Source: an uncultured Paracoccaceae bacterium (GTDB taxonomy: Bacteria; Pseudomonadota; Alphaproteobacteria; Rhodobacterales; Rhodobacteraceae). From it: a stretch of 64,000 nucleotides of DNA. Under the pieces are notes generated by a model, which did not search any database, had not been told where the DNA came from, and saw only the letters and a list, made by a program, of their open reading frames with translations. The position numbers and the translations under genes are program-made. This document shows positions 16,053 through 24,927 of the stretch, one piece after another. The DNA is taken from assembly GCA_947489445.1 (NCBI GenBank), contig CANLDN010000009.1:124001-188000 (forward strand), written 5' to 3'. Positions within the stretch are counted from its first letter, which is position 1. The number at the start of each line of letters is the position of its first letter.

Positions 16053-16327
16053 TGGGTTTTATCAAACTGGTTGTGTTTGGATTTATTGGCCTGACGGTCA
16101 TCTATTTTTCAATTGCGATCTATTCCAAGTCTGTTCGAAAGGAACGGCTTGAGAACGAATATGACGCGGCGAACCCCGATGGGGGTGAAGAAGGCGCGCG
16201 CGATGCTTATGTTGAGAAGGGCATGGTTGCTTACAACAACTCGATCCGGCCAAAACTGATTGGCCTTGTCTATGTCATTCCCGTGGTCACCGTGTCCGTG
16301 ATTGCCTATGTGATTAACACCAACTAA
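16052..16327 (+). CDS. Small two-helix membrane protein
   Basis: 91 residues with hydrophobic segments at about 4-25 and 68-88 joined by an acidic, probably cytoplasmic or periplasmic loop (NEYDAANPDGGEEGARDAY). The start overlaps the previous stop by one base and the next gene begins 10 bases after its stop. Family not recognised. Part of the AAA+ block. Confidence 0.75.
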   Translation: MGFIKLVVFGFIGLTVIYFSIAIYSKSVRKERLENEYDAANPDGGEEGARDAYVEKGMVAYNNSIRPKLIGLVYVIPVVTVSVIAYVINTN

Positions 16328-16337
16328 GGATTTGTCG

Positions 16338-17030
16338 ATGCGCAAGATCAAGATTACAATTCGCGTGCTGGCGCTGCTGGTTTTTGGCTTGTTCTTTCAC
16401 TACGTGCTGCCGCAGCATGATGTGGTCAAGCTGACGTCGACCGAGATTATTCGTACCGATTTCAGCCCTTACAATCGTATCTTCTATGCGCAGGCTGATA
16501 GTGGTGGGGTGGAGCAGCCGACCCGTGATTTGCGCCTGATCAACACGCAAAAACAAAAGACGTTCCTGTTGGGCTTCATTCCACGCGATGCCTCGTCCGT
16601 TATGGTGTACCGCAACGAAGATACTGGTTGGATCTGGCCGCCCTATTTCAAGTTTGACAGCTCGGACCTGCAGGCCGAAGCCGCAAATCTGGCCAAGGGC
16701 GATGAATGGGCTGTCATCACCCATTACGGTTGGCGCATTCGCTGGGCGAGCATCTATCCCAATGCAGTTGGTGTGCGCACGGTGTCGGGCCCCGATGTGA
16801 ATGTGATCCCGTGGTTCAATATCTTCTTCTTTATCTTCCTTGCGGCTGGCCTGCTATTCATCCGTGCGATGTGGCGTCAGTTCCGTCAACGCACGGTTGA
16901 CCCGTTGTTGGATACTGCGGGCCATCATGTGGATGAGGTGCAGGCCGAAGTGGCCGAGCGCAAGGGCCGCATGAGCCGCTGGCTGGGGACGTGGAAAAAG
17001 AAGGATAATCCGCAGCCACCCCCGGAATGA
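16338..17030 (+). CDS. DUF1523 family membrane protein
   Basis: 230 residues from the ATG giving MRKIKITIRVLALL (a TTG two codons upstream is possible). It looks like DUF1523, a family of unknown function from Rhodobacterales. A signal-anchor helix (about 6-24) is followed by a roughly 130-residue extracytoplasmic domain with VVKLTSTEIIRTD, a second helix (about 157-178, INPWFNIFFFIFLAAG-like) and a basic cytoplasmic tail ending in KKKDNPQPPPE. The domain may sense or bind envelope ligands; unknown. Last gene of the AAA+ block; the downstream repeat at 17056-17092 probably marks the 3' end. Confidence 0.85.
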   Translation: MRKIKITIRVLALLVFGLFFHYVLPQHDVVKLTSTEIIRTDFSPYNRIFYAQADSGGVEQPTRDLRLINTQKQKTFLLGFIPRDASSVMVYRNEDTGWIWPPYFKFDSSDLQAEAANLAKGDEWAVITHYGWRIRWASIYPNAVGVRTVSGPDVNVIPWFNIFFFIFLAAGLLFIRAMWRQFRQRTVDPLLDTAGHHVDEVQAEVAERKGRMSRWLGTWKKKDNPQPPPE

Positions 17031-17055
17031 CGGCTGCGCCGACAGCGTGACTTGG

Positions 17056-17092
17056 CTGGGGGCTTTGCCCCCGGCCTGACGGCCTCCCCCAG
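17056..17092. repeat. Palindromic intergenic element between convergent genes
   Basis: GGGGGC (17058-17063) pairs with GCCCCC (17067-17072); a small GGCC/GGCC hairpin follows (17073-17084); and CTGGGGG can alternatively pair with the CCCCCAG at 17086-17092. The element is followed by AGGATATTTTAGGCC, the typical flank of a repeat I recall as common between genes in Roseobacter genomes. It lies between the convergent DUF1523 and aldehyde dehydrogenase genes and likely acts as a bidirectional terminator. Confidence 0.6.
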
Positions 17093-17114
17093 GATATTTT
17101 AGGCCAAAAGAAGA

Positions 17115-19430
17115 CTATTCCCCGTAGGGGATCCAGATGTTTTTGACCTCGGTCGCGGCGGCCAGCATATCGCGTGCGGATGGTTCGATCTGTTTGCCGT
17201 GGTTCACCCACGTCCGTTTGAGGTTGCCCGCACTGGCCTTTTCGATCACGCCCGAGATGTCGGCGCCGGAGAATGACCAGACCGCGTCGATATCCATATG
17301 CCCTGCTGCATGTGGGGCGAGTTCGGCGTGATCCCCGGTCAGGATGTTGGCCACACCGGCTGGTACGTCCGAGGTCTCTAATATCTGGTAAAGCTCTGCG
17401 ACCATCAGCGGGAACGGGTCTGACGCCACCAGCGTGACCCGGTTGCCCATCGCCATGGCTGCCGCCATCGGTGAAATCATGCCCAAGAGCGGCCAGCCAT
17501 CATCGCAGAATACCGCCATGTTGCCGATGGGTTCCTTCATCGCTAGCGCCACGCCGCGGATCGGAACGCCATGCACTTGCCCGTCATATTTGTCCGCCCA
17601 GGCCGCAAAGGTGAAGAGGGTGCGGATACAGTGTTCGACTTCGTCTTGGCCGGACTTTCCGGTCAGGTCCTTGATCCGCTTGGCCAATTCTTCGGTCCGC
17701 GCAGACAGATTTTCCGCAATGTAATACAGGATCTGCGCCCGCAGATGCCCGGTGGATTTTGACCATCCCTTTGCCCCGTTCATCGCCTCCACCGCGTTGC
17801 GCAGGTCTTTGCGGTTGGCCACGGACGCATGCCCGAGCAATTTGCCCTTGGGGCTGTAGACCGGTTTGGAATAGCCGCCGTCGGGCCGCGCCTGTTTGCC
17901 GCCGATATAGAGCTTGGCCGTCCGGTCCAGCGGATCGGCCGGGTGGCCGTCTTCCGTGGTGTAGGCGTCGATTTTCTTGAGAGGTTTGGCGGTGGTTTTG
18001 GGTTTGGTGTAGCCTGAGAGGCCTTCCCAGCCGCCTTCGCGGCCAAAGCCGCTTTCGCGCACACCGCCGAAACCGGCGGCGGCGTCCATCATGTTGGTGC
18101 CATTCACCCAAACGATGCCCGCAGCCAGCTTTGGTGCGATGTCGAGCGCGAGGTTGATGTTTTCCGACCAGACAGAGGCGGCCAGCCCGTAGCGGGTGTT
18201 GTTGGCGATTTCGACCGCTTCGGACGGGGTGCGGAAGGTTGTTGCCACGAGGACCGGGCCGAAGATCTCCTCTTGCATCAGGGTGGATGCGGGGGAGAGA
18301 CCGGTGATCAGGGTGGGCGGGTAGAAACAGCCCTTGGGCGCCTTGGTCTGGTAGGTTTCGCCTTCGCTGTTGGCGCTGACCATCTTGCTGATCTGGTCCA
18401 ACTGGACCGGGTCCACGATGGCGCCCACGTCGATGCATTTGTCGAGCGGGTCCCCGATGCGCAGACCGTCCATGCGGGTTTTCAGTTTAGTGTAGAACCG
18501 TTCGCTGATCCCTTCCTGCACCAGAAGGCGTGATCCGGCGCAGCAGACCTGGCCCTGGTTGAACCAGATCGCATCGACGAGGCCTTCGACGGCGCTATCC
18601 ATGTCGGCGTCGTCGAAGACGATGTAGGGGGATTTGCCGCCGAGTTCGAGGGAGAGAGCCTTGCCAGATCCTGCGGTCGCTTCGCGGATCTTGCGGCCAA
18701 CCTCTGTCGAGCCGGTGAAGGCGATCTTGTCGACCTCTGCGCTCACCAGCGCCGCACCTGTTTCGCCGTCACCGGTGACGATGTTGACGACGCCGGGGGG
18801 CACGCCCGCCTCTGTACAGATTTCGGCAAAGACCATGGCGCTGAGCGAGGTGTATTCGGCGGGTTTTAGGACAACCGTGTTGCCCATCGCGAGTGCGGGC
18901 GCGATTTTCCAGGCGAGCATCAGGAGCGGGAAATTCCACGGGATGATCTGCCCGCAGACGCCCAGCGGTTCGCGGTCGGGCAGTTCGGTGCGCATCAGCT
19001 GGGCGAAACCGGCGTGGTGGTAGAAATGTCGGATGGCGAGGGGGACGTCGATGTCGCGGCTTTCGCGGATCGGTTTGCCGTTGTCGAGCGTTTCCATGAC
19101 GGCGAGCAGGCGGGAATGTTTCTGCATGCCGCGTGCGATGGCATAGAGGACGCGGGCGCGTTTGTGACCTGATTTGGCCCAGGCGGGCTGCGCCTTGCGG
19201 GCGGCCTGTACGGCTGTGTCGATTTCCTCTGCCGTGCCTTTGGTGACGCCGGCCAGCTTTTCACTGGTGGCCGGGTTGTTGGAAGGGAAATCGTCGCGGA
19301 GTGGGCCCCATTTTCCGTTGATGTAGTGGCCAGCGATGCCGCCACGGTCAGAGAGCCATTGCAGCGCCTCGGACGCGCTTTCGGGGGCGGGGCCGTAATC
19401 CATGGTGTCGAAGATTTCTTTGATGGTCAT
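17115..19430 (-). CDS. Two-domain aldehyde dehydrogenase family protein
   Basis: 771 residues from the ATG at MTIKEIFDTMDYG. Residues about 30-490 form a complete aldehyde dehydrogenase: IIPWNFPLLM, the NAD-site GSTEVGRKI, ELGGKSP with the general-base Glu, and GQVCCAGSRL with the catalytic Cys near 296. Residues about 510-771 are a second, shorter aldehyde dehydrogenase-like domain (YIGGKQARPDGGYSKPVYSP onward) without a GQxC catalytic site, so probably structural. Such tandem proteins occur beside deoC; they would oxidise the acetaldehyde (or a related aldehyde) released by DeoC to the acid. The gene follows deoC by about 120 bases, with a compound repeat in the gap. Confidence 0.88.
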   Translation of the reverse strand: MTIKEIFDTMDYGPAPESASEALQWLSDRGGIAGHYINGKWGPLRDDFPSNNPATSEKLAGVTKGTAEEIDTAVQAARKAQPAWAKSGHKRARVLYAIARGMQKHSRLLAVMETLDNGKPIRESRDIDVPLAIRHFYHHAGFAQLMRTELPDREPLGVCGQIIPWNFPLLMLAWKIAPALAMGNTVVLKPAEYTSLSAMVFAEICTEAGVPPGVVNIVTGDGETGAALVSAEVDKIAFTGSTEVGRKIREATAGSGKALSLELGGKSPYIVFDDADMDSAVEGLVDAIWFNQGQVCCAGSRLLVQEGISERFYTKLKTRMDGLRIGDPLDKCIDVGAIVDPVQLDQISKMVSANSEGETYQTKAPKGCFYPPTLITGLSPASTLMQEEIFGPVLVATTFRTPSEAVEIANNTRYGLAASVWSENINLALDIAPKLAAGIVWVNGTNMMDAAAGFGGVRESGFGREGGWEGLSGYTKPKTTAKPLKKIDAYTTEDGHPADPLDRTAKLYIGGKQARPDGGYSKPVYSPKGKLLGHASVANRKDLRNAVEAMNGAKGWSKSTGHLRAQILYYIAENLSARTEELAKRIKDLTGKSGQDEVEHCIRTLFTFAAWADKYDGQVHGVPIRGVALAMKEPIGNMAVFCDDGWPLLGMISPMAAAMAMGNRVTLVASDPFPLMVAELYQILETSDVPAGVANILTGDHAELAPHAAGHMDIDAVWSFSGADISGVIEKASAGNLKRTWVNHGKQIEPSARDMLAAATEVKNIWIPYGE

Positions 19431-19461
19431 TGCGTTGCTGCCAAAGTGCTGAGGGCGGCCC

Positions 19462-19530
19462 CGGACCGCGGGTGGGGGTGAAGCCCCCGCCCATGGGGGC
19501 GGTCGGGGGCTGCCCGGCGTGCCGCCGGGC
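19462..19530. repeat. Compound palindromic repeat, copy B (reverse orientation)
   Basis: Read on the minus strand this aligns well with the element at 10562-10640: a GCCCGGC/GCCGGGC hairpin (19512-19518 with 19524-19530), then AG, then a long imperfect hairpin with a CCCCCATGGG centre and a GGGGGCTTC-type loop. It lies between deoC and the aldehyde dehydrogenase gene, inside a likely operon. Confidence 0.72.
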
Positions 19531-19554
19531 GAGACAGATATGCAAGGATGCGGG

Positions 19555-20550
19555 TCATCCGATGGCATGCCGCCACGATGCCGAATAGGCGCCGGTGACA
19601 TGGTGTTCGAGTTGCCGTTCGATGTCGCCCAGCAGGCTGGACGCGCCGAAGCGGAAGAGGTCGGGTTGCAGCCAGCGGTCGCCCAACTCGTCCTTGATCA
19701 TGGACAGGTAGACCAGCGCGTCCTTTGCTTTGCTGATCCCGCCGGCGGGTTTGTAGCCGACCTTGATCCCGGTCCGGTCCTGATAGTCGCGTATGGCCCG
19801 GATCATCGTGAGCGTCACGGGCAGGGTCGCGTTGACGGGTTCCTTGCCGGTGGAGGTCTTGATGAAATCAGCCCCCGCCATCATGCAGACCAGCGAGGCG
19901 CGGGCGACATTGCGCAAGGTGCCGAGCTCGCCGGTGGCGAGGATCGCCTTGACATGGGCATCGCCACAGGCTTCGCGCATCTCCTTCATCTCATCGTAGA
20001 GGGCCTGCCAGTTCCCGGTGAGCACGTGGCGGCGGCTGATCACGATGTCTATTTCTTCTGCACCTGCTTTGACGCTTTCTTTGATTTCGGCGATGCGCAG
20101 ATGGAACGGGGACAGACCAGCGGGGAAGCCAGTGGAGACAGCAGCGACGCGGATGCCCGAGCCTGCCAGCGCATCAACGGCAGTGGGGACCATGTCGTGG
20201 TAGACGCAGATTGCGCCGGTGGTCAGGCCTTCCATCCCCAATGTTTCGAGGATCGGTTGCGCGACGGGTTGGCGCGCCTTGGCACAGAGGCGACGCACCC
20301 GACCTTCGCTGTCGTCACCGGAAAGCGTTGTGAGGTCCATCAGGCTGATCGCCTTGCAGAGCCAGGCCGCCTGGTAGTCTTTCTTGACGCTGCGCCGCCC
20401 TGGTAGTGTTTTGGCACGCCGTTCTATGGCGGAGGTGTTCGCCTGCGCCGCCATGACCCAATCGAGATCAAGCGGGACGCCGTCATTGCGCTGTTCCTGC
20501 ACCTGCGGCAGTTGGGTCGTGGTCATCGTGGGGGATGCGGTTGTCTGCAA
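19555..20550 (-). CDS. deoC: Deoxyribose-phosphate aldolase
   Basis: 331 residues. It cleaves 2-deoxyribose 5-phosphate to glyceraldehyde 3-phosphate and acetaldehyde. The class I aldolase residues are visible: the Asp in EEIDIVIS, the Schiff-base Lys in ADFIKTSTGK and the second Lys in VGYKPAGGI. The start is taken as the TTG at 20550 because a perfect AGGAGG lies 5 bases upstream (20556-20561); an ATG eight codons further in lacks such a site. The N-terminal extension before the barrel (about 50 residues) is normal for this longer DeoC type. Downstream aldehyde dehydrogenase and upstream AraC regulator point to a deoxyribose-use operon. Confidence 0.93.
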   Translation of the reverse strand: MQTTASPTMTTTQLPQVQEQRNDGVPLDLDWVMAAQANTSAIERRAKTLPGRRSVKKDYQAAWLCKAISLMDLTTLSGDDSEGRVRRLCAKARQPVAQPILETLGMEGLTTGAICVYHDMVPTAVDALAGSGIRVAAVSTGFPAGLSPFHLRIAEIKESVKAGAEEIDIVISRRHVLTGNWQALYDEMKEMREACGDAHVKAILATGELGTLRNVARASLVCMMAGADFIKTSTGKEPVNATLPVTLTMIRAIRDYQDRTGIKVGYKPAGGISKAKDALVYLSMIKDELGDRWLQPDLFRFGASSLLGDIERQLEHHVTGAYSASWRHAIG

Positions 20551-20625
20551 GGTGGCCTCCTGCGGTGCCAGCATAAGGTGGCACTTTGGTTGCGTATTGG
20601 CAAGTTTTGACTGTTTGGTCAAATA

Positions 20626-21459
20626 CTATCCGGGTTGCACGACGTGACGTTGGTATTTTTGCCGGTATTGCAGCGGTGTCAGCCCGTGGGCGGCCCGGAA
20701 GAGTTTGTGGAAATGCGACATGTTCGGGATACCGCAATCGGCAGCGATCTGGCTGATCGGGTCGCCGTCGGTGGTGAGTGCGCGGGCGGCGTAGGTCATG
20801 CGGATTTGGTTGATGTAGTCAGATGGGGTTAGCCCCAAATGTTTGCGCATCATCCGGCTGACATGCGGATGCGCCTTACCGGTGAGCGCGACCAGACCGG
20901 CGGCCCCATCGCGGAACACGGCGGGGTTCTTTGCGGCAGTGCAGGCTGTGGTGAGCCACATGGGCATGTCGCCCGGATAGAGGTCGGCGGTCAGGTCGGC
21001 GCAGAGGGGCAGCAGAAATGCTTCTGCTGCCAGTGTGTCGCATATGCTGCGTTCCAATTGCATCGCGGCGTGATTGAGTGCGGCGAGTTGCCGGATATCG
21101 CGGTGTGTGTGGACAGGATCGCCGACAGACCAGAACAGGTGGCCGTTCAAGCTGGGGTGTCGTTTGGCCAGTGCCTGGATCGTTTTGGGGTGGACGCAAA
21201 GTGATACGACAAGTGCGTGTTCGCCGCGTCCCTGCAATGCGTGGGGCTGGCCGGGGCGCAGGAAGACGAGGTCGCCTTCCGCTAGCGTTTCGCCGCCGTC
21301 CGGCAGGTGGTGTCGGACCTTGCCATTTTGCACCCAGAAGAGTTCATGGAAGTCGTGATCGTGAAGGGCCTTGGGGCGCGCGGTTGTCAGTGTCGCGCGT
21401 GTCAGGCGAATTTGCGTGCTGCTTTGCAGGATATCTTTATGGCGCAATATTTGGATCAT
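20626..21459 (-). CDS. AraC family transcriptional regulator with N-terminal cupin
   Basis: 277 residues. N-terminal sensing domain with a cupin look (HDHDFHELFWVQNGKVRHHL, GDLVFLRPGQPHAL, about 33-75) and a C-terminal double HTH of the AraC type (about 180-270): LTPSDYINQIRMTYAARAL and ISQIAADCGIPNMSHFHKLFRAAHGLTPLQYRQ. It is on the same strand as deoC, 76 bases upstream, and so probably regulates deoC and the aldehyde dehydrogenase gene as well as itself. The effector is unknown; a sugar is likely from the family. Confidence 0.9.
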   Translation of the reverse strand: MIQILRHKDILQSSTQIRLTRATLTTARPKALHDHDFHELFWVQNGKVRHHLPDGGETLAEGDLVFLRPGQPHALQGRGEHALVVSLCVHPKTIQALAKRHPSLNGHLFWSVGDPVHTHRDIRQLAALNHAAMQLERSICDTLAAEAFLLPLCADLTADLYPGDMPMWLTTACTAAKNPAVFRDGAAGLVALTGKAHPHVSRMMRKHLGLTPSDYINQIRMTYAARALTTDGDPISQIAADCGIPNMSHFHKLFRAAHGLTPLQYRQKYQRHVVQPG

Positions 21460-21500
21460 GCATCAATTTAACACATGATTTTCAATATTTCAGTATGAAT

Positions 21501-21947
21501 TTATTTATATGACAGAATGACGCCGATCGAGACGAGGCCGATGGCAGCGATGCGGTTCGCGCTGATTTCGCGGGCCGCCAGGCCCAGTAAACCGGCCGAA
21601 TCGATCAGGAGTGCGGCGAGCATTTGCCCGAGGATCATGGCTGCGAACATGGTGACGGCCCCGAGTTTCGGGACGGACCAGATTGCGGCCAGCACCCAGA
21701 TCGCCCCAAGTGCCCCACCGATCAGCGCCCACCACGGCACGTTTTGAAACTGGCCGAGGCTGGGGCTGCCGCCGCGCATCAGGGCGAGGCCGCTGAGGAG
21801 TAGAAACCCGATGCCGAATGACACGGCGGCTGCCCAGACCGGGTCACCGATGCTGCGGGCGAGGGCGGCGTTGATGGGAGCTTGGAAGGCCAGTGCCGCA
21901 CCAACGGTGACGACCATGGCCGTGACGGCGATCAAAAACAGGTTCAC
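21501..21947 (-). CDS. DMT-family transporter, YdcZ/DUF606 type
   Basis: 148 residues from a GTG at 21947, preferred because a GGGAG ribosome site lies 9 bases upstream; a TTG two codons earlier is too close to it. Five hydrophobic segments spanning nearly the whole chain, with the family-typical FQAPINAALAR after the first helix and VPKLGAVTMFAAMILGQMLAALLID near the end. YdcZ-type proteins are half-size drug/metabolite transporters whose substrates are mostly unknown. Stands alone between the AraC gene and rpe. Confidence 0.85.
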   Translation of the reverse strand: MNLFLIAVTAMVVTVGAALAFQAPINAALARSIGDPVWAAAVSFGIGFLLLSGLALMRGGSPSLGQFQNVPWWALIGGALGAIWVLAAIWSVPKLGAVTMFAAMILGQMLAALLIDSAGLLGLAAREISANRIAAIGLVSIGVILSYK

Positions 21948-22068
21948 TTGCAAAAACTCCCATAAATGCCCCGCAGTTTGCGTTTCGCCCGAATTTTGGG
22001 CAATGCGGGTATTCCGGACCTTGGCCGCATCGTGCTAAAGCCCGCATAGCTGCGAAAGAGGTGCGCCC

Positions 22069-22752
22069 ATGTCCTTTGACCGATCCATCAAGATCGCCCC
22101 GTCGATCCTGTCTGCCGACTTTGCCAATTTCGGGGCCGAGTGCGAGGCGATTGAGGCCCAAGGCGCCGATTGGGTGCATGTGGATGTGATGGACGGGCAT
22201 TTTGTGCCCAACATCACATTTGGCCCCGCGACCTGTGCCGCCATTCGCCCCCATATCAAGGGGGTCATGGATGTGCATTTGATGATCGCCCCGGTTGATC
22301 CTTACATCGAGGCGTTTGCCAAGGCGGGCGCGGATGTGATCACTGCACATGTCGAAGCGGGCCCGCATATTCACCGCACTGTGCAAGCCATTCGCGCGGC
22401 TGGGGCCAAGGCTGGTGTTGCGCTGAACCCTGGTACGCCTGCATCGGCTATCGAATACCTGCTGGATATGGTTGATCTGGTTTGCGTGATGACCGTGAAC
22501 CCCGGATTTGGCGGGCAGAAATTCATCCATTCGCAGGTCGAAAAGTTGCGCCAACTGCGCGAGATGATCGGCGATCGACCGATCCATATCGAGATAGATG
22601 GTGGCGTTGATCCGACCACAGCCCCGTTGGTGGCGGCGGCTGGCGCGGATGTTCTGGTTGCTGGATCAGCGGTATTCCGGGGTGGGTCCGTTAGCGACCC
22701 GGCCCCTTATGGTGCCAATATTCGTGCCATTCGCGACGCGGCGACCGTCTAA
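22069..22752 (+). CDS. rpe: Ribulose-phosphate 3-epimerase
   Basis: 227 residues, a TIM-barrel enzyme that interconverts ribulose 5-phosphate and xylulose 5-phosphate (pentose phosphate pathway). Diagnostic motifs: [13 protein letters not shown] at the start, [16 protein letters not shown] (metal-binding His and Asp), [26 protein letters not shown] and [12 protein letters not shown]. Length is standard. The ATG is preceded by an AGAGGTG ribosome site. It is followed by the DUF4173-like gene with an 83-base gap. Confidence 0.97.
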   Translation: MSFDRSIKIAPSILSADFANFGAECEAIEAQGADWVHVDVMDGHFVPNITFGPATCAAIRPHIKGVMDVHLMIAPVDPYIEAFAKAGADVITAHVEAGPHIHRTVQAIRAAGAKAGVALNPGTPASAIEYLLDMVDLVCVMTVNPGFGGQKFIHSQVEKLRQLREMIGDRPIHIEIDGGVDPTTAPLVAAAGADVLVAGSAVFRGGSVSDPAPYGANIRAIRDAATV

Positions 22753-22835
22753 GCAGAATCTGCACATTTCTGGCGGCGTGTCTGCACGCGGCGGCCTTAG
22801 CTCTGACTCTCAAAAGACGATGAGAGGGACAGGAT

Positions 22836-24263
22836 ATGGTTGTGCGTGGCGTGCCGGAACGGCTGGCGAAGGATGCGTGGTGGTTGGATGATGCGCGGCC
22901 CCGGCGATTGCACTTGGGCTGGTTACTGCTGGCGGCGGTGATTTGTGCCGATCAGCTGGTGTGGGGCGTGGCGGGCGGCTCGGGATTTGTGGTTTGGGTT
23001 CTGGTCGTTGGTGCTGCTACCCATATCAGTCTTTGGCGAACTGTGTCAGGCGTGACGGCGATGGCCGCATGGTCTGTGTTATGTCTGGCCTTGGTACCTG
23101 CGGTTGAATTGGTGCAGGCGCTGTCGGTCGGGTTTGCCGTTCTGGGCCTGCTGGCGTTTGCGGCGTTGATGGCTTTGCCGCGTGGGGATGCTGACGCGGT
23201 CATCCGCGCCATGGTGCGGCTGCCGGGCATTGGTCTGGTACAGTCTTTTGTGGATGCAAAGGCGATGCGCGTGGCCGCCCCCTCGAAATCGGGTTTGCTG
23301 AGGGTTTTGACAGACTGGTTAGTGCCGCTGGTTGTCGGGGCGATTTTCATTGGTTTGATGGCCTTGGCCAATCCGTTGGTGGATGCATGGCTGCTGCGGC
23401 TAAGTACATTTGAAAGCGGGTTTTCATGGGATGTTGGCCGGGTGCTGTTCTGGGCCAGCGCGGCATTTGCAATCTGGCCCTTGCTACGCTTGACCGCGAT
23501 GGCGACTGCGCTGGGCAAGGCGCCGCGCGTGGTAAAACTGTGGCGCAGCGGTTTGGTCAACGCGCGGTCCGTCTTGCGGGCGCTGGTGATGTTCAACGTG
23601 ATCTTCGCGGTGCAGAGCGTGTTGGACGCAGGTTATCTTTGGGGTGGTGTCGCGTTGCCCGACGCGATGACCTACGCGGAATATGCGCATCGCGGGGCCT
23701 ATCCGCTGTTGGTCACGGCGCTGCTGGCGGGGGTCTTTGCGCTGGTGTCTCAGCCATATCTTGAGGGGCAAGGGGTGTTGCGCGGGCTGCTTTATTTATG
23801 GGTGGCGCAGACCGTGTTGCTGGTGTTGTCGTCAATCCTGCGGTTGGATCTTTATGTCGATGCTTACGGGCTGACACGCCTGCGCTTTGCCGCCTTGGTT
23901 TGGATGGTTGTTGTTGCGTTGGGGCTGGTGCTGATGATCATGCAGATGGTTGGACGACAGAGTATCGGCTGGTTCATGTCGCGCGCGGCGGGTTTGGGAT
24001 TGGTCGCCCTGTACACGGTATCATTGGTCAATGTGGATGGCTTCGTGGCCCGGCACAATCTGACGGTGGGTAAAGTGGATGCCTATTATCTTTGCTCTTT
24101 AAGCGAAGGGGCTGCTCCAGAGTTGCGGCGCAATTTTGTCTGTAACCGATCCGTCAGCACCCCGCAGGACTGGCGCGAATGGGGGTTCCGCAATGCGCGG
24201 CTGCGCCGTAGTTTGGCTGAAATGAATGAGGTGCGGGATGAGTGGCCAGATCTTAGTTACTGA
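22836..24263 (+). CDS. DUF4173/DUF4153-like polytopic membrane protein
   Basis: 475 residues with about 11-12 hydrophobic segments. The central part (MTYAEYAHRGAYPLLVTALLAGVFAL, about 273-298) and YVDAYGLTRLRFAALVWM fit the DUF4173 family. The C-terminal 75 residues are hydrophilic (DAYYLCSLSEGAAPELRRN). The gene overlaps the response-regulator gene by 26 bases, so it is coupled to the two-component pair that follows and may be the signal source or output of that system. Function of the family is unknown. Confidence 0.8.
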   Translation: MVVRGVPERLAKDAWWLDDARPRRLHLGWLLLAAVICADQLVWGVAGGSGFVVWVLVVGAATHISLWRTVSGVTAMAAWSVLCLALVPAVELVQALSVGFAVLGLLAFAALMALPRGDADAVIRAMVRLPGIGLVQSFVDAKAMRVAAPSKSGLLRVLTDWLVPLVVGAIFIGLMALANPLVDAWLLRLSTFESGFSWDVGRVLFWASAAFAIWPLLRLTAMATALGKAPRVVKLWRSGLVNARSVLRALVMFNVIFAVQSVLDAGYLWGGVALPDAMTYAEYAHRGAYPLLVTALLAGVFALVSQPYLEGQGVLRGLLYLWVAQTVLLVLSSILRLDLYVDAYGLTRLRFAALVWMVVVALGLVLMIMQMVGRQSIGWFMSRAAGLGLVALYTVSLVNVDGFVARHNLTVGKVDAYYLCSLSEGAAPELRRNFVCNRSVSTPQDWREWGFRNARLRRSLAEMNEVRDEWPDLSY

Positions 24264-24927
24264 TGATGATGCGCAGATCCGTGATGTGGTGCGGATTGCG
24301 CTGGGGCAGGCCGGTTTTACTGTTATCGAGGCGGCCGATGGTCAGCAGGCATTGGAAATGGCGCAAAGTATGTCCCCGGACTTGATCGTGCTGGATATCG
24401 GGATGCCGGAAATGGACGGGCTGGCCGTATGCCGTGAATTACGTAAATCCTCTGACGTGCCTGTGGTGTTTCTGACCGCACATGGGGACGAGATTGACCG
24501 TGTGGTGGGGTTGGAGTTGGGCGCAGATGATTATGTGTCCAAGCCGTTTTCGCCGCGCGAATTGGTGGCGCGTGTGCGCGCGATCCTGAAACGCGCGGCC
24601 CCGGCGCAGGCTGCCCAAGTGGTGATGCGTCGTGGTGTGCTGAGCATCGATCCGGACCGTCATTTGTGCCATGTGCAGGATGCTGCCGTTACGTTGACCG
24701 CCCGCGAGATGGAGCTGGTGGTGCATCTGATGCGCAGGCCGGACAACGTGATGTCGCGTCCGCAACTGGTTGATGCCATCTACGGCACCAATGTGCATGT
24801 CAGTGACCGGACAATGGACAGCCATCTGCGCAATCTTCGCAGTAAATTGGGTGCGGCTGGTTGTACTGACGCGATTGAAACGGTGCATGGTGTGGGTATT
24901 CGGATGGGTGCATGCCGCGCCGGGTGA
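24238..24927 (+). CDS. OmpR/PhoB-type response regulator
   Basis: 229 residues from the ATG at MSGQILVTDDDAQ. Receiver domain (about 4-115) with the acidic pocket TDDD, phospho-acceptor Asp in LIVLDIGMPEMDG (about 51), VFLTAHG and the Lys in DYVSKPFSPREL. The C-terminal winged helix (about 130-225) has the LTAREMELVVHLMRRP and DRTMDSHLRNLRSKLG features. It starts inside the end of the DUF4173-like gene and ends inside the start of the histidine kinase gene (16-base overlap), so the three form one operon. Confidence 0.95.
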   Translation: MSGQILVTDDDAQIRDVVRIALGQAGFTVIEAADGQQALEMAQSMSPDLIVLDIGMPEMDGLAVCRELRKSSDVPVVFLTAHGDEIDRVVGLELGADDYVSKPFSPRELVARVRAILKRAAPAQAAQVVMRRGVLSIDPDRHLCHVQDAAVTLTAREMELVVHLMRRPDNVMSRPQLVDAIYGTNVHVSDRTMDSHLRNLRSKLGAAGCTDAIETVHGVGIRMGACRAG

